A stretch of DNA of 64,000 nt from the NCBI GenBank assembly GCA_949126835.1, contig OX421498.1:31522081-31586080 (forward strand). The letters are read 5' to 3'. A program made the position numbers and the translations under genes. This DNA is from Anisus vortex. Lineage: Eukaryota; Mollusca; Gastropoda; Planorbidae. Shown piece after piece: positions 23,001 through 31,790 of the stretch. Below the pieces are notes generated by a model. That model was not told the DNA's origin. It searched no databases and worked only from the letters and a program-made list of their open reading frames with translations. The stretch's first letter is position 1. Each line of letters starts with the position of its first letter.

Positions 23001-25837
23001 TAGGATTTGTTCTCTGGACTCGAGGGTGTCCCTGAGTCTACCCAGCTCTGATGGGTACCTGACATTAGTTGGGATAAAGTAAAAGCGTCTGGGTAATGTG
23101 CTGGCCACACATCCCCTCGTACGCCACTGAAACTGATGAACGCTGCTTCACCGGCCCTATGATCAATTTGGTCCGAAGGGCACTTCACTTTAACTATTCT
23201 TATTCAGATTCATATATATTCAGTCGCCCCTGCTATATAATCCCCACTGATCGAGCATGTGAATTTTGGGTAACCAACTTCTCGAATGCGGGATAATGTT
23301 TAGCCATTTTAACTGAGCAACTCTGGAAAATTCTGAATCTTAAGCCTGTCTGTATATTATTTCAATACAGAGCTCAGGATATGACACAAAGCACAATGAT
23401 CTCACCGTGCCGTTGAGTCTGACATCTTCAAGTCGAACCCAGTCCTCCTCCCCGCAGTCTACAACCATCTGGGTAACATCATCAGGGTTCCACTGTGCAT
23501 CCAGCCGAAGGATGACCTCTTCACCCTCTGACTGCATGCTGACTGCTGGGTAAAGCTGGTATGGTCTCATAGCTAGCTCAAAGCTCTTCACCTTTTGAAA
23601 GACAAACAAGAGTAAATAGAAGGCTGAGTTAAAAGGGAGTCGAATAAATAATTTGAAACATCAGAGGAAAGAAACTCTATTTACAGTCATCAAAAATTTG
23701 TTGAAACTCTTTTATAATAATGATAATTGAAGTTTTGGCAAGCTGATATTAGATATTATGTTACTAGTTATGTTTTCCACTAATAAAAAAAAATTGTTTG
23801 AAAAATTGTTAATGAAATACAAAATCACAGTTGAAAATATTATAAGGAAAAAAAATCAAATAAACAATAAAAAGTCAGTACAATTTACAAAATATTTCGA
23901 TTAAAAATACAACATCCTTTTAGTTTGGATTGCCATTGTTTCTGGTTTAAATTTGAATAAATTCACCACAGTTCTGTCTCAGGTCTGGTTTAAATTTGAA
24001 TAAATTCACCACAGTTCTGTCTCAGGTCTGGAGTTTACTCCTAGCTCTTACTCTAAAAGTCAGTTTCAATTTCTCCAACTTTTTGCAAACTGTAAAAAAA
24101 TTTACAACGTACAGTCTGCCAGTTGGTTAAATGGCCTTAATGTTAACTGGTAGTGTATATAAGTTGTCCCATTTTAATTTTGGGATTTTTCAGTATCCAC
24201 AGATCTTTAATGATTTACAAGAAGAAAAAAAAAACGCCAAAACTTTTTAATAACATAGTTATTGATTGTATATGATTTTATAAATAATTGTTTTGCTGCT
24301 TTATCCATTATAGCAAAATTCATAGTCTTTCCCAAACTTTGGCCAGATTTCCCAAACTTGAAATATCATATTAATTTTATATAACAAGCAAGAGACAGAA
24401 GTCCCACAAACATTAAACATATTAATATATATACATACAATTACAATACATACATTAACATATATATACAAGCACAAAATCAAACCACTTCAACTAACTA
24501 AGAATACCAAAAAAGTTAATGTTCATTCATCTAACATCATATCACCTCCTGTCCATTGCGAGTGAAGAATATTTTGGAGCAATGTCTGTCACCCCCTGCG
24601 GGGTCATCAACCGGACACACGCCGACGCCCATTCTGTCTCCCATTCCGCAAACAGGCCCATACTGACTTGAGTCGGAATTACCACGACCATAGTTAATAA
24701 AAAACCTAAATAAGCAAAAAATGGAGGAAACAAAAAAAATGAAACATCAACAACATGACATGTACATCAGTTCATATAAAAAAATTTCATTTAGAATTCT
24801 GATATCACTGTAATAATTATAGCATTGTGAAACATTGAAATATATTAAATGAAATAAGTATAACTCAATAAGGTGGACTTTGAAAATTCTATGACGATTG
24901 ACAATAAAGAATCATTTATTTCAATGTAGCAAAACCACAATGAAATGTAAAGGAGTATTACATAGGAGTATTTTAATAATAACATAGCATATAAAAATAT
25001 CACTTTACCTGCCATTCTCTGCCACATAACCAACAGAGTTTGCCTCAACACCTGGATGACAGTTGAGACAGGAAATGTCAGACACCAGGCCTATGCCTAC
25101 AGAAAAACAAAAAAAACAACACATCAACAGTGAAAGAAATAAAACAATCGCTCAGCTTTCAAGATGTCTTTATGAAAATTTTAAAAAAGGTGCAAAAGGA
25201 CAAAAATATAGACATGAAAAAAAAAAAGATGAAAAGTAAAGAAACAAGAAAAAAAAAAAAGAAGAAAATGAAAGCAAGATAAAGAAAAAGAAGAAAATGA
25301 AAGCAAGATAAAGAAAAATAAATAATAAGGAAAAAAAAAGAAGGTTAAAAAAGAAGCTAGAGATACCTATTTGACCAGTCTCTCCAACATCCAGGATTTC
25401 TATTTCAAAGTAATTGCTGTAATGATCAATGGTGTAACCAGCTATGTACACACCGGGCGTCTCCTCTGAACCACCATTAAAACTGAGCGTAGAAAAAACA
25501 ACACATTTTAAACCATTCGTGTCTTAATCTTTTCAAAATGATAGGCAGTTCAAAGTAAATTTAATCCTGTTTTAAATATATATTTTACAAACCGGAGCTA
25601 TTACCTCAGAACATCGTCTTCAATTTTGATGCGCTGATATTTTGGCTCACCCCTCCCGAGAGCCTGCCCTGGCACCCTGCCTGGGTGGGGCCCCTGGTAG
25701 CGGTATATTCTGCCCCTACCTCGGTTGTTGATTATCTGGTCGTAACCGAGCTCCTGCTGAAAATGCTGCAGCGGTGCAAAGGGTGCCCGGTCCCGTTGCT
25801 GGTGAAGCACTGCACGTATTCTGACAATCTCATCCAT
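16882..25837 (-). CDS. SPRYD3: SPRY domain-containing protein 3 (ten coding exons)
   Basis: Joining ten minus-strand exons (25837-25605, 25482-25367, 25096-25009, 24705-24546, 23591-23406, 22587-22438, 21821-21764, 21546-21484, 19589-19339, 17016-16882) gives 1440 nt, 479 residues plus TAG. All introns are GT-AG and every junction keeps phase. Two SPRY domains are visible. The first, about residues 78-260, has SNYFEIEILDVGETGQIGIG, CHPGVEANSVGY and KIFFTRNG. The second, about residues 262-479, has NHYFEFEIVDPGDKCYVAIG, HPGWNNGSIAYHADDGKLFH, CSMGDTMGCGIYF and VFFTRNGKVIG. An acidic Glu-rich segment sits in exon 9, as in the vertebrate protein. The C-terminus GGFYPTIGMLSCNEKVRVDL matches SPRYD3 closely. 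The human protein is slightly shorter (about 442). SPRY domains bind peptide partners; no enzymatic role is known. The start ATG (25835-25837) has an in-frame TAG just upstream. Confidence 0.94.
17318..17553 (-). repeat. tRNA-derived SINE in SPRYD3 last intron
   Basis: Contains AAATTGATCCATAGGGCCGG at the tail end and, on the minus strand, a tRNA-like head with AGCGGCCGAGCGGCAGC near 17550. Same orientation as the host gene. Confidence 0.85.
17601..18131 (+). repeat. 44-bp minisatellite, about 12 copies, in SPRYD3 last intron
   Basis: The unit is GCCCAAGGTGTGTGATGCAC then TCAGAAGACTGTAGAGTACA then GACA. Variants alternate at GGTG(T/G)GTGATGC, CTCA(G/A)AAGACT and GTA(GAGT/AAAT)ACA. Confidence 0.97.
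18437..19042. mobile_element. Possible piggyBac-like element bounded by TTAA
   Basis: The interval begins TTAA-CCCTTAACATCCCGTGCG and ends GTACAGGAAGGG-TTAA. Only the outermost CCCTT is shared between the ends, so the assignment is weaker than for the two other TTAA elements in the window. Lies in the last SPRYD3 intron. Confidence 0.3.
19339..19589 (-). CDS. SPRYD3: SPRYD3 exon 9, acidic linker
   Basis: Acceptor TTTCATTCAG|GTGACACAATG, donor GTCACG|GTATGA. It encodes GDTMGCGIYFPPDYDHEAE, a Glu/Asp-rich run of roughly 50 residues and a basic tail (PPKKRHQKGKG). The acidic run interrupts the second SPRY domain at the same point as in vertebrate SPRYD3. The opposite-strand open frame here is a shadow. 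Confidence 0.95.
19958..20242 (-). mobile_element. Helitron-like non-autonomous element with tRNA-like segment, copy 3 (285 bp)
   Basis: On the minus strand it starts A|TCTATAAATATAAAGTAGAC and ends CCAGGCAATTTAAATTCTTG|T. In the middle is a decayed tRNA-like head after CACTTCGGCCATGTGTC, containing CTAGCTAAGTGG and GGGTTTTGATTCTCC. Ends and middle align with 48048-48351 and 32124-32564. No target-site duplication beyond the A/T context. Lies in SPRYD3 intron 8. Confidence 0.65.
21205..21432 (+). repeat. tRNA-derived SINE in SPRYD3 intron 8
   Basis: Plus-strand copy: head GGCCCAGTGGCCTAGCGGC, body ACTTTAGTTGGGGTAAAGTA, tail CGATCAATTTGGTCCCACTG. Inserted antisense to the gene, about 50 bp from exon 8. 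Confidence 0.85.
21484..21546 (-). CDS. SPRYD3: SPRYD3 exon 8
   Basis: A 63-bp exon, acceptor ATCAACAG|ATGATGG, donor ATGG|GTGAGT. It encodes DGKLFHGSGLGVHFGPKCSM of the second SPRY domain. Confidence 0.94.
21764..21821 (-). CDS. SPRYD3: SPRYD3 exon 7
   Basis: A 58-bp exon, acceptor TTTGTACAG|AATTATCC, donor CATGCAG|GTATTT. It encodes NYPMRRHPGWNNGSIAYHA, the conserved HPGW core of the second SPRY domain. Confidence 0.94.
22093..22285. repeat. Dispersed repeat with (AAT)n and TATAGCGC core
   Basis: AATAATAATAATATTTGTAT followed by AGCGCTGCCAAC resembles a repeat end that recurs in many invertebrate genomes. It is followed by sequence up to GAACTAGGTGAACGCAGGGAA. Assigned from remembered similarity only. 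Confidence 0.4.
22438..22587 (-). CDS. SPRYD3: SPRYD3 exon 6
   Basis: A 150-bp phase 0/0 exon, acceptor CTGGGCAG|ACTTTG, donor AAACAG|GTACGT. It encodes TLEYTGRGRTIRDVGLAQAK and HYFEFEIVDPGDKCYVAIGL, the start of the second SPRY domain. One of the best conserved parts. Confidence 0.96.
22976..23192 (+). repeat. tRNA-derived SINE in SPRYD3 intron 5
   Basis: Plus-strand copy with CCAGCTCTGATGGGTACCTG, GCTGGCCACACATCCCCTC and tail CTATGATCAATTTGGTCCG. The tRNA head is partly eroded. Confidence 0.8.
23406..23591 (-). CDS. SPRYD3: SPRYD3 exon 5
   Basis: A 186-bp phase 0/0 exon, acceptor CTTTCAAAAG|GTGAAG, donor GGCACG|GTGAGA. It encodes LYPAVSMQSEGEEVILRLDA and EEDWVRLEDVRLNGT, the end of the first SPRY domain and the linker to the second. 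Confidence 0.95.
23941..24028 (+). repeat. Direct duplication, unit about 43 bp
   Basis: CTGGTTTAAATTTGAATAAA followed by TTCACCACAGTTCTGTCTCA occurs twice head to tail within SPRYD3 intron 4. Confidence 0.85.
24546..24705 (-). CDS. SPRYD3: SPRYD3 exon 4
   Basis: A 160-bp exon, acceptor GCTTATTTAG|GTTTTT, donor CAGGAG|GTGATA. The correct frame gives YGPVCGMGDRMGVGVCPVDD and HCSKIFFTRNGQE, the central first SPRY domain. Confidence 0.94.
25009..25096 (-). CDS. SPRYD3: SPRYD3 exon 3
   Basis: An 88-bp exon, acceptor TTTCTGTAG|GCATAG, donor GGCAG|GTAAAG. It encodes IGLVSDISCLNCHPGVEANS then VGYVAENG, matching the HQPGW...VAYHADDG segment of the first SPRY domain with some divergence. Confidence 0.93.
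25367..25482 (-). CDS. SPRYD3: SPRYD3 exon 2
   Basis: A 116-bp exon, acceptor CTACGCTCAG|TTTTAATGG, donor CAAATAG|GTATCT. It encodes FNGGSEETPGVYIAGYTIDH then YSNYFEIEILDVGETGQIG, the opening strands of the first SPRY domain. Confidence 0.94.
25605..25837 (-). CDS. SPRYD3: SPRYD3 exon 1 (first coding exon)
   Basis: The ATG at 25835-25837 opens MDEIVRIRAVLHQQRDRAPF; the exon ends EDDVL plus two bases at donor CTGAG|GTAATA. An in-frame TAG lies six bases upstream of the ATG, next to TTTGTAG|AGC, which could also be a splice acceptor from a 5'UTR exon. The first 60 residues are Arg/Gln/Gly-rich and poorly conserved with vertebrates. Confidence 0.88.
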
Positions 25838-26261
25838 ATTGCTCTACAAACAATGTGCGTCATCAGTCTTGAAATCTGGAATGCAATCAAAAGTCATTGC
25901 TTAAAACCATTCCTGATCTAAATGTAGCTAAATATTTAAATGAATATTTAAACATACCAATTTTTCACAATTAACTCTTCAGTTGCTACTAAAACAAAAC
26001 TGCTTTGGCTGTATGTTACAATTTTTAGGACGAATTGAGACGGTTGAACAAGTTAAGACAGTTTTTTTTTAGAATTCACTAAGTTGAGATTATGCGGTCC
26101 AGCCAATGCCAATGTGCAACAGTTAACTCATTAATCGTAGAGAAGAGGGATTAGTTTACTCATCTGGTTCTAGGGGGTCTAATTTTAGTAAACTTCGGTC
26201 ATGAAGGCGTGCTAATACTTCATAAATAAAATGAAAATAGAAACTTGAAGATGCATTATAC

Positions 26262-26460
26262 GAAAATTTCGGTCTTCCGATAACACTCTGCAATATTAGA
26301 AGATTTGGGTCTTCCAATGAACCTTATGCATTATATGGACATCTGTGTAAATAACGCTTCCCTTTTTTAGTAGATAAATAATAGCAATATAATAAATTAC
26401 AATAGTAAGTAGCTAACAGTTTTACCCTTGGCTTTGCATTTTATATAGCCTAGTCATTTT
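26262..26460. repeat. Dispersed repeat with ATAACGCTC-type palindromes, copy 1
   Basis: Contains CGGTCTTCCGATAACACTC and AAATAACGCTTCCC, then an AT-rich tail ending TAGCCTAGTCATTTTAAGTC. The order and tail match 29650-29950. Probably the end of a transposon family. Confidence 0.55.
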
Positions 26461-26822
26461 AAGTCAGCATACAAAGTCTATGTATATATGTTGCACTGTT
26501 GCCCAATTACTGAGATGACATACACATAACTAAACAGGAACAATGAACATGCAATAGTACAAGAGGCCAGATACTTTAAATGTTTTTTTTTTAATTGTTT
26601 ACCTATTTATATTATATTAGAGTGTAAGGGTGTAGGTGTAACTAATTTAATGAGGCATAAAGCAAATAAAAAAAATAGCATGCTTAAATTTACATTATAT
26701 TATAATGATATTGTTTTAAGCTTATTTGAAACGAAGTGTCTGCGCGTCCAGCAACTGGACAAATAGTGCACGAGATATGCGTCTGGCGACCTAAGTCACA
26801 TGACCGACCAAATAAAAAAAAA

Positions 26823-26975
26823 GCTACTGGCGCATGCGCATAATCGTTTATTCTTGCCCTATTTGCTTAATTACTATCTGTTATAAGTTATAATCAAGTT
26901 TTCCTGGCCTAGTGGTCAGTACTGTCAGCTGCCACCGGGGTGTCGCAGGTTCTACACCAGCCTTCACCATCTTTT
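26823..26975 (+). repeat. tRNA-like dispersed repeat, copy 1 (box A/B, contains NRF1-like word)
   Basis: Opens CTACTGGCGCATGCGCATAA. Box A-like TGGCCTAGTGG is at 26905-26915 and box B-like GGTTCTACACC at 26948-26958, followed by a T-run. About 150 bp aligns with 28368-28515. GCGCATGCGCA (26830-26840) matches the NRF1 consensus. Confidence 0.65.
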
Positions 26976-27308
26976 TTTTTTAAAATTCAATTATAGTAAA
27001 ATGAGATATTTTTAATTAAATACGTGAATACCCTTCATTTATTCATGTGGGTGGACATAATTTCATTCATATTATCAAAGAAATAAAAATACGTCTGTTA
27101 GGCCTAGTGAATGCCTATATTTCATTCAATGTATCCATTCAAAGTATTAAACTAATAATAAGACTATTACTATTAGGCCTAATGCCCATTTCTTTATAAA
27201 TTTTTAAAATATCAATAGGCCCTACGTCTCTCGCTTGTACTTGTAGTTGGGTGGTCAAATAACAAGCCTGCCAGAATAATATCTTCCAAATAATGTGTCC
27301 TATCTTAT

Positions 27309-27348
27309 CTTATACATTACAGACGCTCCTTCTATAAAAAAGATTATT
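27309..27348 (-). repeat. Dispersed core AATCTTCTTTATAGAAGGAG, copy 2
   Basis: Minus-strand copy, nearly identical over about 40 bp to 28854-28893. Confidence 0.65.
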
Positions 27349-28259
27349 GCTTCCAATGCTCATCCAGTGTCGGAGTCTAGTCTTGCATTTTTATTAGACC
27401 TAATGTTCTAAATGTTCGTATATCTCCTGCGCTATTTGTACGGTCGCCCGACGTATAGACACTAACTATTTGAAAAGTCACCAAAATTCAAAATGTATTT
27501 ATTTCTAGTAACTAAAAACTATTTCAGCATTTGGTCATTAATGATTATGGTTGATGAAGGATTTCAATACTAAATTACTAAATATAATATAGGCCTAATG
27601 GATAACCTATATTCCATTAGCCATTATTATCCTATATAATATTATAATTATAGATGACCTAGCCTATTATATTACTATATAGGCTACATGCTATACCTAT
27701 ATTCTATTTGCTATAGGCCTAGCTATAGGCTAATATTATTATGTATAAGTTATGTAATAATTTAGTAATATGTAGGCCTATATAATGTAACTTATAAGAT
27801 AGGTTATATGACTTAGGCTATAGGTCTAGGCTATATAAAAACAAATTATAAGAAGAAGAATATTAAATATTCATATTAGTATTAGCAGTGCAGTGCTTTT
27901 TTTTTGTGACGGTACGCACTGTGCGGAAATTATTACTTTTCTTGTATTTTAACGTGTTTATTATTAATTTATTATATTATTAATTTGTTAAAATTGAATT
28001 ATTTTAAAATTGCGCGCATTAAGAATTCAAATATAAAATGCGAAACTGCTTTAAAAGTTAGGCAATCCATCACTGAGTACCAGGACCTATTTTTTTTTTT
28101 TTACAAAAAAAGCACTGAGTATTAGTATTATAATAGGCATTTAAGACTACATTTTCATTTTGAATAATGTTACTTAGTAATTTACAAGTAAGTAGGCTAA
28201 CTAGTAGGCCTAGGCCTAATTCAGTCATACGAGTAGTAGTAGGCCTAATAACTTTTCGG

Positions 28260-28367
28260 AGTGATTATTTGCACAGTTCTTCATATAACGCTAAGCGTTA
28301 TATGAAGATTTCTAGCTGCAGATAATGCTCGGCGTTATTCAAAGATTCGCACAGATCTTCATATTCT
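28260..28367. repeat. Dispersed repeat with ATAACGCTC-type palindromes, copy 2
   Basis: Contains CATATAACGCTAAGCGTTAT and TAATGCTCGGCGTTATTC. It directly precedes the tRNA-like repeat at 28368. Confidence 0.55.
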
Positions 28368-28515
28368 ACTGGCGCATGCCCATAATCGTTTGCCTTTCCC
28401 TATTGGCTTATATACTGTTTATTGTAAAGATTGAATAAGATTTCGTGGCCTAATGGTTAGTGCTGTCAGCTGGCAACTGGGGTGTCACATGTTCTACCCC
28501 AGCCATCTCCCCCTA
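28368..28515 (+). repeat. tRNA-like dispersed repeat, copy 2
   Basis: CTACTGGCGCATGCCCATAA at the start, box A-like TGGCCTAATGG at 28446-28456, and box B-like TGTTCTACCCC at 28490-28500. The NRF1-like word is broken by one base relative to copy 1. Confidence 0.65.
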
Positions 28516-28853
28516 TTTTTAAAATTATTATTATTCAATATGAGTACAACGGGATACGTAAATACGGTAAATACATGAATATTTTCTAAGTAACCAGAAA
28601 ATACAATAGCTGACTCCTAAGCCTAAATATACTTTTTCTTACGATAAATTGTATGATAGGCCTAGTGATAATAATAATAGTTCTAAAGTGTGAGCTAATG
28701 TCTATTTCAATTGTGCTTGAGTACAAATGGTTATTTAATATTGTTTTAAGTGTGCTGAAAGACAGAAATGATGAAACCAAGTAAATTTCCATTTATTTGG
28801 ATCAATAAAGTAATCTTATCTAATACCACGGACCACGGATGAGCGTAGGACAC

Positions 28854-28893
28854 AATAATCTTCTTTATAGAAGGAGCGTCTGTAATGTATAAG
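28854..28893 (+). repeat. Dispersed core AATCTTCTTTATAGAAGGAG, copy 3
   Basis: Same 40-bp core followed by GCGTCTGTAATGTATAAG. Confidence 0.65.
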
Positions 28894-29166
28894 ATAAGAT
28901 AATTAATTCAAACAAAAAGGTTACGCCTATTTAGCATAGATGTTAGTATGAGTAGGCTATTGATAGGGTCAATAATTTAAGTCAAATTCATTCAAATAGG
29001 GTTAAGACCTGATAGGGCTTTCTTTTTATCAATAAATACCTCCTTCTAGCTAGGAATATGATCCTAAATAATAGACTATAGATTAGTAAGCCTATAGGCT
29101 ACTAGATCTATAACTATAAGTCACTATAAGATAATAAGTATAAGTTAATATAAGTCATAAGTATAG

Positions 29167-29630
29167 CCATAGACTATAATATACATGGACCGTTTGCTTT
29201 AGTTTTTTATGCTATTATCTTCTTTTTTTTGCAATTCCCGATTCTAAATGAAGTAATTGTTAGACAAGTTCCGTTTTATTAAATCACATTTTTTTCGACT
29301 TTAAATGAATACTTGTAGGTCTATTAATCCTATTATCATTGACTATAATAAGATGGACTGCCTGCTCTATTTTTAGAGCTTATATTCTTTTTCCGTGCGC
29401 ACACAACACTGATCTATAAATGTTTCCGCTCTGTACAACTTTTGATTTTAATTTTTCATTGAGAAAATCATAGCGATTAAATAAAACGGAAGTTGTATAT
29501 CAATAACTGTATGTAATTTCCTGTATAGCAATTACGTTATTTAGAATCGGGAATTCCGAACATCAGTGTTTCAAGTCATCATATAGCAGAAATACTAAAG
29601 CAAGCGGTCCATGTATATTATAGTCTATGG
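29167..29630 (+). mobile_element. Palindromic MITE-like element, CATAGACTATAAT family, complete copy A (464 bp)
   Basis: The ends are CCATAGACTATAATATACAT and its inverse, giving an inverted terminal repeat that extends about 37 bp with one mismatch (through GGACCG(T/C)TTGCTTTAGT). Near the centre sits an inner arm, ATTGACTATAATAAGATGGA, with GCTCTATTTTTAGAGC, which resembles a second terminus of the same family. No protein-coding content. No clear target-site duplication. Confidence 0.8.
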
Positions 29631-29649
29631 TGTTGCCTTACTCTCACAA

Positions 29650-29950
29650 TTGTTCAAAAATTTGGGTCTGCCGTTAACACTCGGCGTTATTAGAAAATTT
29701 TGGTCTTTTGATAACGCTCAGCGTTATTCGAAGATTTGGATCTTCCGATAACGCTCGGCGTTATATGAACAGTTCTTCGAATAACGCTTCCCATAACTTT
29801 TAGTTTTTAGGCTAATTTTAATAGTATAAATTACTATAAATATTTATAATAAATAGTAATAGTGTATGTTACAGTTTGTAATAGTAATATAGTAGCCTAT
29901 ATAGTATATAGTAGTAATAGCCTAGTCAATTTTAAATAGTAGTCAATTAA
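29650..29950. repeat. Dispersed repeat with ATAACGCTC-type palindromes, copy 3
   Basis: Three successive units contain GATAACGCTCGGCGTTAT or close variants between GATTTGG(A/G)TCTTCCG words, then AATAACGCTTCCC and an AT-rich tail as in copy 1 (ending AATAGCCTAGTCAATTTTAA). Confidence 0.6.
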
Positions 29951-30668
29951 GTCAATACATTTATTATGATTTCCTTTTACAGTTAGCCTAAAGTTTAGTT
30001 TAGGCCTAGGCTAATTAGTTTAATTTTAATTTAAAGTAAAAATTAAAGTCATTCGCGAAATTTTTCTATCTTAAAATCTTATAACGTTATTATAAGTTAT
30101 AACTTATAATCTACTTATCTTATAATTATTATTGATTATTCAAATAAATAAATAATTTTAAATACCTAAGTAAATCAGCTAGACTAGTAAAAGTAAAGTA
30201 AAAGTCCTAAGACTAACTAAGACTAAGACTACTAAGAAGAGTAAGTAAGAGTTAAGAGGGCATTGGACGGATATTGTCACCTACTTTTTAATTTTTAAAA
30301 TTAAATTTTGTATCAAACCAGGCCTACTTACTTTAAAAGCATCGAAAGATGAATATTAGTTTTAAAAAGATGATAACTAATTTAATTCAGATACATTAAC
30401 TACGTGAAGCCGCTAATGAGATCTAACACAATATAAACATCATATGACCGAGTTCTTTTTTGGCTTTACAAGTGAGTCTGTAACTAAAAATTCCTCTAAA
30501 GCTGAGAATGTAACTAAAAATAAACTTCCGTCTAGAAAAGGCATAGTTATCTTTCTTTGTGGATTTATAAAAATAAGGATTTGGAAAATTATAGTGGCAA
30601 AATATAAAGTTTTCACGTTTATTCAATTTGGGATGTTGTATATGATATGCTTAAATTAAGTGTCGTAA

Positions 30669-30865
30669 TAAACATTGGGAGAGGCCGGTCGGTTAGTTCA
30701 CCCGACTGTCAACCAACATGTCGCGGGTTATATCCCTACCGCCGACCGATCCCTGTCGCCCTGCAGGAGTTTTGGGCCTAGGCTTAATGGACGTAGATCT
30801 AATAATCTTCTATCTAGAAGGAACGTCTGTAAACTTATAAGATGTATAAGAGGCACCCTCAAGGA
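30669..30865 (+). repeat. tRNA-like SINE with shared 3' domain
   Basis: The tRNA-like head GGCCGGTCGGTTAGTTCACC with box B-like GGGTTATATCCC (about 30725-30736) is followed by a body ending in the dispersed core AATAATCTTCTATCTAGAAG (30801-30820). This links the core to a Pol III-type promoter. Confidence 0.6.
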
Positions 30866-31279
30866 TGAGTGATTGGGGCACTGGTTCTAAATTATCGGTT
30901 CTATCTGCACGTACTTAGCCTTAGCCTTATGCCCCTTCCCGACCATTTTGTCGCTTTCTTAGAAACAATAAAACTTAGGCTTACTAAAAAAAATGTGTCC
31001 CCCCCTCCCTCCACGGACTTCATTTTTTTTACTTGATCTTACAAACGCTGCCACTGATCTATAGATTACTGAGGCGTTTCACTACATCTCCTATCCTGAA
31101 AAAAAGAAGCTCTGCAGACGCCCTTGAAAAGTGGAAAGAAGGTGGGGGGGGGGGTCAGTGGTAAAAAAAAAAAAGCACTATATTTTTAACTAATGATTGT
31201 TTCTATAATTAGGCGTCCATATTCATATTTTACCGCTTTCCTCACACGCGATAGCCTACTTATTGTCTAGAGTCTAGAC

Positions 31280-31638
31280 CAGGGGTCGGGAACCTTTTTG
31301 TCTTTGAGAGCCATGGATACCACATATTTTGAAAGGTAAATCCGTGAGAGCCATATATATATACATTATGTTTAAAACTAAAAATTCAAGTAAATGTGTG
31401 CACTTTGTGTAAGTTCAACACTAAAAGTACAATAATTATGTCTCTGAATTCTTCTGATGCTGAGCAGCAGAAGACTTTAGCTCATTTGTAGAATGAAACA
31501 GTGATATAAAATTAATAAGTTTGATCAAAAAGTCTAAAAAAACAACACTATTTTAATAATCGAACATTTGTATGCGAGCCAGACGCAGCCATCAAAAGAG
31601 CCACATCTGGCTCGCGAGCCATGGGTTCCCGACCCCTG
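31280..31638. mobile_element. hAT-type MITE, 359 bp, with perfect 8-bp target-site duplication
   Basis: The ends are CAGGGGTCGGGAACCTTTTT and GGGTTCCCGACCCCTG. Both sides carry GTCTAGAC (31272-31279 and 31639-31646), a perfect 8-bp duplication characteristic of hAT insertions. Internal words GAGAGCCAT and GAGCCA repeat near both ends. No coding capacity, so it must be mobilised in trans. Confidence 0.88.
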
Positions 31639-31713
31639 GTCTAGACTATGTAGCCTAGCTAGGCCTAGTAAGAATATTTTATGCTTCTCTCTCTATTAGT
31701 CTATAGACTGGAC

Positions 31714-31790
31714 CAGGGGTCGGCAACCTTTTGCTAATGGTTTGCCAAACTAGGATTTCTAGATCCTTCAGCGTGACAACAGCGTAAATG
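31714..31790. mobile_element. Truncated short hAT-type MITE end
   Basis: CAGGGGTCGGCAACCTTTTG, then AACTAGGATTTCTAGATCCT and TCAGCGTGACAACAG. This is the inverse of the right end of the 2786-2959 element. No second terminus was found. Confidence 0.55.

Larger units (their letters stand above)
25850..31260. other. Intergenic region upstream of SPRYD3, dense in decayed elements
   Basis: No coding gene is seen. Besides the repeats listed separately, the stretch 27.1-28.7 kb is very AT-rich with many TAGGCCTA words. The SPRYD3 promoter should lie near its low-coordinate end, but no TATA or initiator can be assigned with confidence. Confidence 0.5.
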
